Origin: JADLGL01 sp050184415
GTDB lineage: Bacteria > Pseudomonadota > Alphaproteobacteria > Rhizobiales > Kaistiaceae
Assembly (NCBI GenBank): GCA_050184415.1
Contig: JBFXAJ010000014.1
Location: 1 to 64,000, forward strand
Reading direction: 5' to 3'
DNA length: 64,000 nucleotides
In this document: in pieces, positions 17,541 through 24,510 of the stretch
Layout of the letters: each line of letters starts with the position of its first letter
Position numbering within the stretch: the stretch's first letter is position 1
The notes under the pieces: generated by a model
What the model saw: only the letters and a program-made list of their open reading frames with translations
What the model was told of the DNA's origin: nothing
Database searches by the model: none
Position numbers and translations under genes: made by a program

Positions 17541-18440
17541 ATGCAGACCAGTCCTGCCGGCATCGCCGAGATCATCGCGCATGAGGCGATCGTGCCGTAC
17601 CGTTATCGCGACAGCGTCGGGGTCGACACGCTCGGCGTCGGTCACACGGCGGGCGCCGGCGATCCCGACCCGGCATCGATCCGCTTCGGCGAGGAGCTCC
17701 CGCTCGAGCGCGTGCTCGCGATCTTCCGCGCCGACCTTGCCGCCTATGAGCGGCGGGTGAGCCGCGCGGTGAAGGTCGGCCTCGCGCAGCACGAGGTCGA
17801 TGCGCTGGTGTCGTTCGACTTCAACACCGGGGGCATTCTGCGGGCGAAACTCACCGCGCGGCTGAACGCCGGCGCGCCGCGGGCCGAGGTCGCCGCGGGC
17901 TTCGACGGCTGGCACCAGCCGCCCGAGATCATCCCGCGGCGCGACCGCGAGAAGGCGCTGTTCGCGACCGGCGCCTATTCCGGCGGAGGCAAGGCCAATG
18001 TCTATCCCGCCGACAAGCGTGGCCGCGTGCTGTGGTCGAAGGGGAGGCGCATCGACATCATGCCGACGGTTCTGTCGCTCGTCGCGGCGAACGCCGCGGA
18101 CCGCGACGCTCGGCGCGACACGAATGCTGCCGGTGCCGCGGCCGGAGGCGGGGCGGTGGCCGGCGCCGCTGCGCCAGTGACCGCGCCCGAGCCGGCGGCG
18201 ACCGTGCCCGCGATCCCGGCCGAGCCTGCCCTCGGACTCGATCCGGGAAGCTCCCTCCGCACGATCCTCATCGTCATCGCGTGTCTCGCGATCGCCGCTG
18301 CCGTCGCGTTCGGCCTCCGTGCCCTCCGGCGCCGGCATACCGCCCGTGACGAGACCCGCATCGCCGCCGCGCGGCTCAGCGCCGCCATCGCCGCCGGTGC
18401 ATCCGACGCGACACCCCATCCGACAGCCAGAGGAGCCTGA
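17541..18440 (+). CDS. GH24 phage lysozyme (endolysin) with C-terminal membrane segment
   Basis: The 299-residue product has a T4-type lysozyme domain. Glu15 in AHEAIVPYRY, Asp24 in RDSVG and Thr30 in DTLGVGHT have exactly the T4 Glu/Asp/Thr spacing. The fold continues through ALVSFDFNTGGILRAKLTARLN and RRDREKALFATGAY. An Ala/Pro-rich linker and a membrane segment (LRTILIVIACLAIAAAVAFGL) follow, then a basic tail. It cleaves the peptidoglycan glycan backbone. The ATG has a GGAG site upstream; the same frame continues upstream into the SGNH fragment. The gene ends 2 bp before the next gene, indicating co-transcription. The C-terminal TM is unusual for this family. Confidence 0.87.
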   Translation: MQTSPAGIAEIIAHEAIVPYRYRDSVGVDTLGVGHTAGAGDPDPASIRFGEELPLERVLAIFRADLAAYERRVSRAVKVGLAQHEVDALVSFDFNTGGILRAKLTARLNAGAPRAEVAAGFDGWHQPPEIIPRRDREKALFATGAYSGGGKANVYPADKRGRVLWSKGRRIDIMPTVLSLVAANAADRDARRDTNAAGAAAGGGAVAGAAAPVTAPEPAATVPAIPAEPALGLDPGSSLRTILIVIACLAIAAAVAFGLRALRRRHTARDETRIAAARLSAAIAAGASDATPHPTARGA

Positions 18441-18442
18441 CC

Positions 18443-20017
18443 ATGGCCCATCCGTTCGACAATTTCGCGCAGCATCCGCAAACCGTTTCCGGGGTGGGGC
18501 AGCAGTTCCGCGCTCCATCGCCCATGAGCGCGGTCGCGTGGTTCACGCTGACTCGCGGCCGCCCGCCGACGGAGCAGGAGCTTGTCGAGGGTGTGCCGGA
18601 CAGGCTCCGCTGGCAGGAGGATCGCGCCGGCGTCGAGGCGTGGGATGCGGCGATGGGTACTCCGCAGTGGACCGATGAATACCTCGCCAACGTCTACGAC
18701 CCGAACAACCCGGCCAATGCGGCTCTCACGGCTGCGAACAGCCTCCTGGGCAATTGGGGCGATGAGATCGTTGGGGCCATCGCCGGGGCAGAAGCCCGTG
18801 ACGAGATGAACCGCAACATCGAGACCTTCGCCGTGGTCAATCCGGGCGGAGCGACGGCCGCAGCGATAGCAGGTGCCCTGCCGCTCATGGCCGTTCCCGT
18901 GCTGGGGGCGGCACGGGGTGGAACGCTCGGCGCCCAGATGGTCCGCGGCGGTCTCGCGGGCTCCGCTGCCGGTCTCGCGGCTGGAGCCGGTGCTGGCGAA
19001 GGCCATCTTGGCGAACGCCTGGTCGCGGGCATCGACGACATGGTGCTCGGCGCGGGCCTCGGCGCCGTTGCGCCTGCCGCCATGCGCGGTCTCGGGTTTG
19101 GCCCCCGGCATATGCTCGCGCAAGGAACCGAGACACCGCTGGGGTCTACGCTGGCGAGCCAGCGCGCTTCGGTCTATGATTTCCCAGAAGTGCCGCCTCG
19201 TCCATTCGAGGCGGACTACCCAACAGCGAGGTGGCCCAATGGCCCACCAGTCGACGCCGCCGGACGACTCATTGCCGGAATTGATGGACGCCCCCTTGAC
19301 CCGGTTGGCACTCTCGTTGCCGGGCGGCGTAGGGCCATTGGACCCGACCACCCCCTCTCAGCGGCGGAACTGGCCGCCGGAGTTGAGACGGGAACGGGCA
19401 CGCGCCCTCAGATTGTTGCGCGCAGCCAGATCGGGGGCGATGACGGTCGCCTGGATATCGCGTTCGACGAAGCCGGATATCCCACCGGATACGTTGTAGT
19501 CCGCACGGCCGACGATCTGACGGCCGGGGAGCGTCGGCACGTCACGGCCCATGAGTGGACGCATCACCTCGCCTATCTGAGCGACCCGCCGCTCACGCAC
19601 GACGAGTTCTGGGCGATGGATTGGGGCATTCCGTCGGCCGAGATGACCCGCATCGTCGAGGACCAGCTTTACCGGATCTATCAAGACGGCGCGAACCCGC
19701 CTGGACAGCCGGTGGCGATCCAGGGGCCACTGGATATGGGGTACCCGCCGGCGCAAGTGCCGCAAGAATTATGGGCCGAGGCCGGCCGCGCGTATCTGAC
19801 GAACCCCAATTATATCAAGACCGTCGCCCCTGATGTGGCTGAGGTCATCCGGCGACGCCTGAGCAACGGAACCATCCGGTTCAACTCCCTCGTCGCTCCC
19901 CTTCTGGTCGGCGCCCCTGTCCTCGGAGCGCTCTTGCCGCCGCCGGTCGATCGGACCGGCCCGACGCTCGGCGACCTTCTCCCGCCCCCGTCTCCCTTCC
20001 GGCGGACGGAAGTGTGA
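18443..20017 (+). CDS. Putative HExxH metallopeptidase protein of the phage-like region
   Basis: This 524-residue family was not recognised by name. The N-terminus is hydrophilic. Residues about 130-225 form a long Ala/Gly-rich hydrophobic stretch resembling membrane-active segments of phage-internal or toxin proteins. The C-terminal third has TAHEWTHHLAY, an HExxH zinc site at His370-Glu371-His374. It then has VEDQLYRIYQDG and QELWAEAGRAYLTNP, where Glu442 or Glu446 could be a third zinc ligand of a gluzincin. A Pro-rich tail closes the protein. The paralogue at 23094-24074 shares this C-terminal arrangement. The gene starts 2 bp after the lysozyme stop. Zinc-protease activity is inferred from the motif. 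Confidence 0.6.
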   Translation: MAHPFDNFAQHPQTVSGVGQQFRAPSPMSAVAWFTLTRGRPPTEQELVEGVPDRLRWQEDRAGVEAWDAAMGTPQWTDEYLANVYDPNNPANAALTAANSLLGNWGDEIVGAIAGAEARDEMNRNIETFAVVNPGGATAAAIAGALPLMAVPVLGAARGGTLGAQMVRGGLAGSAAGLAAGAGAGEGHLGERLVAGIDDMVLGAGLGAVAPAAMRGLGFGPRHMLAQGTETPLGSTLASQRASVYDFPEVPPRPFEADYPTARWPNGPPVDAAGRLIAGIDGRPLDPVGTLVAGRRRAIGPDHPLSAAELAAGVETGTGTRPQIVARSQIGGDDGRLDIAFDEAGYPTGYVVVRTADDLTAGERRHVTAHEWTHHLAYLSDPPLTHDEFWAMDWGIPSAEMTRIVEDQLYRIYQDGANPPGQPVAIQGPLDMGYPPAQVPQELWAEAGRAYLTNPNYIKTVAPDVAEVIRRRLSNGTIRFNSLVAPLLVGAPVLGALLPPPVDRTGPTLGDLLPPPSPFRRTEV

Positions 20018-20343
20018 GTCGATCCGGCCTGCGAGCCCTCTTGCGCATTAGGTGACCGCGCAGCTGCCGGCGGCGCAGCGCCGATCGCTGCGGAGGAAGC
20101 GCCCCAAACGCGTCTCCCCGCCGATCTCGGACCAAGCCTGCGCTCGGATTTGATCGGGGGCTCTCGCTGACCCTCATCACTGTCGCCGCCTCGCGATCTT
20201 CGCCGCGGCCGCTTTCAGCCTCGGCGCCATTCGCCGCGCGGGGCCGGGCGTACGGCGAGCCGAAGCGCCGCGGACCGTTCTCAGCACTGCCTCGCGTTCG
20301 GCATGGCCGACGCCCTTTCCCCACCAGCTCGAGGAGCCTAAAG
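20018..20343. other. Intergenic stretch without supported gene
   Basis: No coding frame of convincing composition or recognisable motif lies between the HExxH gene and the holin-like gene. A CGAGGAGCC ribosome site ends the stretch. It may be a remnant. Confidence 0.4.
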
Positions 20344-20772
20344 ATGGCCCGTCCCTTAGACGCGGTTCGCGAGCGCGTCCGCCAGAACCATCCCATCGCC
20401 GCCGCTCTCGCCGACGGCGTCCGCGCCGCCGCGGCGCGGCGGGACACCGCCGTCGAGCCGGCCGACGTGCCGGCCGTCGTCGAGGCGGTGCAGGACGCGA
20501 TCGCCCGCGATCCCGTGGCCGCTGCCCAGATGTCGGCCGAGCCCGCCTGGCAGAACCGGGTGAAGGTCGGCCTCTACATCACCGGCATCGGCGCCGTGCT
20601 GAAGCTTCTCCACACCGACGCCGCGTCATGGTGGGAGGAGAACCGGGAGACGCTGACGACCCTTGTCATGGTGTTCGGCGGCCTCGTCGCCGCGATCGGC
20701 GAATGGGCGTCGCAATGGCTCGCCGGTATCGAGTGGCGGCGGCCATGGATCGTGCTGGGGCTCGGGCGGTGA
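20344..20772 (+). CDS. Holin-like small membrane protein
   Basis: The 142-residue product has a helical, Ala-rich soluble N-terminal half, then two hydrophobic segments, VKVGLYITGIGAVLKLL and TLTTLVMVFGGLVAAIGEWASQWLAGI, separated by an acidic turn. The layout and its place downstream of a lysozyme fit a holin or holin-associated protein, which would permeabilise the inner membrane for lysis. No family signature was recognised, so the call rests on topology and context. Confidence 0.5.
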   Translation: MARPLDAVRERVRQNHPIAAALADGVRAAAARRDTAVEPADVPAVVEAVQDAIARDPVAAAQMSAEPAWQNRVKVGLYITGIGAVLKLLHTDAASWWEENRETLTTLVMVFGGLVAAIGEWASQWLAGIEWRRPWIVLGLGR

Positions 20773-20809
20773 CCCGGCGATGCCGTCCCACGCATCTGGA
20801 CCACGGCAG

Positions 20810-21118
20810 ATGACCAAACTGCAGGAAGCCATGACCAGCGTCACGTCGCAGGTTCTGTCGCGGCTGGCGATGCTCGCTATGCCGCTGCTCCTCGCCGCGC
20901 TGGCCTGGTATTTCACCGGCGCCAACGCCGCGACCCAGCGCGCCCTCGAAGCCGTCCAGGCCGCCAATGTTGCGATCTCGACGCAGCTCGCGGGGCTGTC
21001 CATCCAGCTTGCCCGCCTCGAGGAGCAAGCGGGCGGAAGAAGCGCGACCCAGGCGGCGATCGACGCCGAACAGAATCGTCGGCTGGACCGGCTGGAGGCT
21101 CGCGCGTCGGGCGAATAG
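20810..21118 (+). CDS. Single-TM coiled-coil protein, spanin- or accessory-like
   Basis: The 102-residue product has one membrane segment (LSRLAMLAMPLLLAALAWYFTGA). A long heptad-patterned helix follows (ALEAVQAANVAISTQLAGLSIQLARLEEQ and AIDAEQNRRLDRLEAR). An inner-membrane TM with a periplasmic coiled coil is the layout of i-spanins, and the gene follows the lysozyme and holin-like genes. No outer-membrane spanin partner was seen. An ATG 30 bp upstream is also possible. Confidence 0.5.
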   Translation: MTKLQEAMTSVTSQVLSRLAMLAMPLLLAALAWYFTGANAATQRALEAVQAANVAISTQLAGLSIQLARLEEQAGGRSATQAAIDAEQNRRLDRLEARASGE

Positions 21119-21176
21119 ATTTGTCCGACGCGCTCAGCATGACTTGGCGGTTCGACTCGCCAGAGCGCTGGATGCC

Positions 21177-21932
21177 TTAGAAAGGCGGCAGCGGCATCCC
21201 CCACCGCCCTGCGATTTCCGCCAGCGTGCCGTCGGCCTTGACGGCTTCCAGCGCGGCCTGCATCTGGCCAAGAAGAGCCGTGTTGGTGTTGATTACGGCC
21301 AGCGCGCCGTAGCCAACGTTCGTTGGAGTGAAGCCGTCGGCGAGCTTGAGGTCCTGCCACTGCCCAAGGACTGCCTGCTGGTACCCGAACGAGGCGCCGG
21401 ACCGGTACCAGCCCGTTATCTCGCCTGCTACGAGCGCTGCGTGGATTTCGTCGGTCGTCCGGTACTCCCGGGTCTCGACGCCCGCGTCCCTGACCGATGC
21501 CAGCGGGCCGCCGGCCTCACCGCCGATCACAGCGCCTGCCGCAGCAAAGTCGGCCAAGGTTCGATAGACGGCAGTGTTGGTCGAGAGGACGACGACCACC
21601 GTCGGGCTCGTAAGGATGGCGCTGGTGAACGCGAGCCCCGCGTCGCGTCGTTCGGCGTTAGGACCAAGGGCCGAGCACAGCACGTCGGCAGTGCCATCGG
21701 CAATCGCCGGAACCATGTCGGCGACCACAAACTGCTGGAATTCGGCGATCCGGAGCCCAGCGCGATCCGTGATCGCGGTCATCAGTTCTTCGCAGTAGCC
21801 CTTGAAGGGATCGGCGGTGAACACCGCCACCCGCACCGGGTCCGTCTGACCGAAAGCGGTGCCCGTTGTCCCGGCCACGGCCAGTGACAGCGTTGCAGCA
21901 GCAAGAATCGATCGCTTCTTGCTCTTGGTCAT
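21177..21932 (-). CDS. ABC transporter substrate-binding protein, family 3 (amino acid type)
   Basis: The product has a signal peptide (KSKKRSILAAATLSLAVAGTTGTAFG). The periplasmic domain of SBP family 3 shows VRVAVFTADPFKGYCEELM, VVADMVPAIADGTADVLCSAL, and C-terminal YGALAVINTNTALLGQMQAALEAVKADGTLAEIAGRWG, the last a characteristic family ending. It is expected to bind a small polar ligand in the periplasm. No permease or ATPase gene is adjacent, so it may serve a transporter encoded elsewhere. GGAGGGAG precedes the chosen ATG. It lies opposite the phage-like genes. Confidence 0.82.
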   Translation of the reverse strand: MTKSKKRSILAAATLSLAVAGTTGTAFGQTDPVRVAVFTADPFKGYCEELMTAITDRAGLRIAEFQQFVVADMVPAIADGTADVLCSALGPNAERRDAGLAFTSAILTSPTVVVVLSTNTAVYRTLADFAAAGAVIGGEAGGPLASVRDAGVETREYRTTDEIHAALVAGEITGWYRSGASFGYQQAVLGQWQDLKLADGFTPTNVGYGALAVINTNTALLGQMQAALEAVKADGTLAEIAGRWGMPLPPF

Positions 21933-22058
21933 TATCTTCTCCCTCCTGTTTGGGCCGCGGCCACCCGCGGCGCAAATGGAGGCTGCATGCCCAGGAACCC
22001 TCGCAGGTGTGACGTACGTCACTCGGCGACAAAAATGCGTCGGGGTCCCGTCGATCGC

Positions 22059-23051
22059 TTATTCGTAGACGAAATCAACAGTGACGAAGACGCTTGGCGG
22101 AATGGTGATGCCTTGGCTCGCGGCCGTGGAGACATTGACCCTGACGGTATATGGCATGGGCTGAACCGGCAGATTGCCCGGGGGTGTGCCATTGAGGATT
22201 CTACCCGCATAGTCGCCGACCATCGAGAAGCCGGCGATCGGATCAATGCCGATGCCTATAAGTCCACCCGCTTCGAGGAGAATGAATGAGCTGTAGGCGG
22301 CGGGGATCTTATAGCGATTGATCGCGTCGACGAAGAATTCCGGCCTGTTGTGAATCCAGTTGTTCGCCTGCAGAACTATGCCCGCCCCCGCAACGGTCGC
22401 GATGCGTGCAATGGTGGGCTCGATCTCTTCCTCGGCCTCGACGTTTGCGATCTCCAGGGGCAAGCCAGCGGCTTCGGCGGCAGCCTCTACGAATGGCAGC
22501 ATCGCATTTATCGGGCTGCCGCTGCGATTGGTCAGCATGAAGATGCGAGTGGTGTCAGGGGCGACCGCTAGCAGCAACTGGACAACGAATCCGCCCGCGG
22601 AAGGGTCCAAGTGCGTGATGCCAGTAACGTTGCCTTCAGGCCGCGCAATATTGGTCACCAGCCCGAGTGCGACAGGGTCGGGCACGAAACCAAATACCCA
22701 GGGGATAGTTAGGCCAAGACGTTGAACGACGGCGGCGTTGTGGTCGGATCCACAGACTAACAAGTCCGGACCCATCGCGATCAGTTCGGCAGCGTGTTGG
22801 ATACTTAGCTCCACTTCGCCCGGTGAAAATCGATGCTCGATCCGCAGATTGTCTCCGACAATCCAGCCCTGTCCCGCCAGACCCTCCTCAACTGCTGCCG
22901 ACCACTCGACACTAAAACGATTGGGCGGCGGATTAGCGCCGATCAAGCTCGCCACGAATTTGACTTCGTTTGACTGCGCCAGACCTATCCGCGGCAAGGT
23001 CAGCACGGCAGCGCCAATTCCAACTGTCTTTATAAGGTCTCGCCTTCGCAT
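22059..23051 (-). CDS. ABC transporter substrate-binding protein (ABC_sub_bind type) with Tat-like signal
   Basis: The product starts MRRRDLIKTVGIGAAVLTLPRIGLA, a twin-arginine-like signal peptide. It then shows the two-lobed fold of PF04392-type proteins: EVKFVASLIGANPPPNRFSVEW, DLLVCGSDHNAAVVQRL, PWVFGFVPDPVALGLVTNIARPEGNVTGI, and VGDYAGRILNGTPPGNLPVQ near the end. This is a typical length and ending for the family. The ligand is unknown. No permease or ATPase lies beside it. Its start lies 42 bp from the start of the divergent HExxH gene, so the two share a promoter region. Confidence 0.85.
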   Translation of the reverse strand: MRRRDLIKTVGIGAAVLTLPRIGLAQSNEVKFVASLIGANPPPNRFSVEWSAAVEEGLAGQGWIVGDNLRIEHRFSPGEVELSIQHAAELIAMGPDLLVCGSDHNAAVVQRLGLTIPWVFGFVPDPVALGLVTNIARPEGNVTGITHLDPSAGGFVVQLLLAVAPDTTRIFMLTNRSGSPINAMLPFVEAAAEAAGLPLEIANVEAEEEIEPTIARIATVAGAGIVLQANNWIHNRPEFFVDAINRYKIPAAYSSFILLEAGGLIGIGIDPIAGFSMVGDYAGRILNGTPPGNLPVQPMPYTVRVNVSTAASQGITIPPSVFVTVDFVYE

Positions 23052-23093
23052 CAGCTGCGCCCCTTGATACTCTGTGCCTTGTACATCCGGGTG

Positions 23094-24074
23094 ATGTCTA
23101 GCCCGGACGGAAATCTTGTGCAGATTGGGGCGGTCCCGTTCCAGACCCTCGCGAGCCTCGGCAACATCACCGTCGGGCCAATCGCTGATGTCGTCCACGC
23201 GGTCGTGCAGGACCCGACCATCCTCGAGGACCCGTACAATCGCACTGTGATCGCGACGACCCTTGCCGGCGGCGTCTCCCCCGGGACCGTATTCAATCCA
23301 TCGCGATATAATCCTGCCCGGTTACCGCGTTTTGTGCCGACCAGTGGGGCCCCCGCGCGCAATCCGGCACTGGCGCCGCGGACCGCGGAGATTTACGATC
23401 CGCCGGACGTTGCTCCGATCCCGTTCGACCTCCTGTACCCTCAAGGAGTCGCAGCCGATGCCGCAGGGCGACCGCTTTACAGCATCCATGGAGACCCGAT
23501 TGCGCCCGAAGCAGCAATCGTGGGTCGACAGATGGTGGGCGGAAACGCGATCCCGTATCCGCCTGAAGGACTTGACGCCCGTGCAGCGGCAACGACTGGC
23601 CGCTCGATTGCGGTACTGCCGGTCGGCCATACGGAATGGGGAATCCGTGGTGTTGAACTTCCAGCTGACGCCGCGGGCGCCACTTGGCTCGGCCCCACCC
23701 GACTCCCAGAGCTAGTAGCCGTCGCCAACGACTTGGCGCCCAGTAGCGTAGGCCTTGTGGCAGGGCATGAGGGCGGCCACGCGCTTGATTTGACGAGCTC
23801 CTACGGTCAGGGGTTGAGATCGAGTAGCGACCAGGTCGAGGGTCAGCTGCGGCGCATCTACAACGACCTTGGGAACCCAGATCCAGCACATCGCGGCGCC
23901 GATGTGTGGGGCGTCGGCAACCCGGCGCAGCAGAGCGTTGTCTCCCCTGAGACGTTTGGCTACGGGCCCGCCGACGTGGACGCGGAGCTGTGGGCGAAGG
24001 CCTATCGCGCGGCGCTCGCCAACCCGGACTACGTGCTGACCGTCGCGCCGGACGTCTACCGGATCATCTCCTAG
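23094..24074 (+). CDS. Second putative HExxH metallopeptidase, paralogue of 18443-20017
   Basis: The 326-residue product has VAGHEGGHALDL, an HExxH site at His225-Glu226-His229. It then has VEGQLRRIYNDLGNPD and DAELWAKAYRAALANPDYVLTVAPDV, which parallel the C-terminal third of the 18443 gene (VEDQLYRIYQDG and QELWAEAGRAYLTNPNYIKTVAPDV). The long Ala/Gly hydrophobic region of the paralogue is absent. The frame stops at 24074, while paralogue-like coding character continues downstream in another frame (24127-24402), so the 3' end may be damaged. The gene is divergent from the Tat-type binding protein. Function is inferred from the motif only. Confidence 0.55.
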   Translation: MSSPDGNLVQIGAVPFQTLASLGNITVGPIADVVHAVVQDPTILEDPYNRTVIATTLAGGVSPGTVFNPSRYNPARLPRFVPTSGAPARNPALAPRTAEIYDPPDVAPIPFDLLYPQGVAADAAGRPLYSIHGDPIAPEAAIVGRQMVGGNAIPYPPEGLDARAAATTGRSIAVLPVGHTEWGIRGVELPADAAGATWLGPTRLPELVAVANDLAPSSVGLVAGHEGGHALDLTSSYGQGLRSSSDQVEGQLRRIYNDLGNPDPAHRGADVWGVGNPAQQSVVSPETFGYGPADVDAELWAKAYRAALANPDYVLTVAPDVYRIIS

Positions 24075-24126
24075 ACGGTCGCCCGGCACCCCGAGCTATC
24101 CCGGTTCATCCACTTCAACGCCAGCG

Positions 24127-24402
24127 GTGTCCCGCTGCCCGGCGGCCAGACCCCGGGGCTATTTCGAGAACGCGCCATTCGACTTGGCCCCGCCCGGATC
24201 GGTCGCGTCCCCGACGCTCGTTATGCCGCAGTCGCAGGGGCCTTTCTATCTTGGTGCTCTGATGGGCGTTCCGCCCCATAGTCCGACGCTGGGAAACCTG
24301 CTCGGGCCTCCAGGCGCGCCACGGATCGGCGATCCGGTGGACCAGATGTGGCCGTACTACCGGCCGCCGCCCCCGCCGCGTCCGCGGGCGACAATCATAT
24401 AG
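24127..24402 (+). pseudogene. Displaced C-terminal tail of the second HExxH protein
   Basis: The frame encodes FYLGALMGVPPHSPTLGNLLGPP and a Pro-rich end, resembling VLGALLPPPVDRTGPTLGDLLPPP at the C-terminus of the 18443 gene. It is out of frame with the 23094 gene and separated from it by a stop, consistent with a nonsense mutation plus a frameshift. The span 24075-24126 would bridge the two parts as TVARHPELSRFIHFN. Confidence 0.45.
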
Positions 24403-24510
24403 GACGGACCGGCCTCCTGGAGTGTCACCGGGGACCGCTGCCCCTCGTTGACACCGAGGCAGCGGCGCGCCTCAGATAGGCTGACGATCGGTTCGCCATC
24501 GGGGGGCTGG

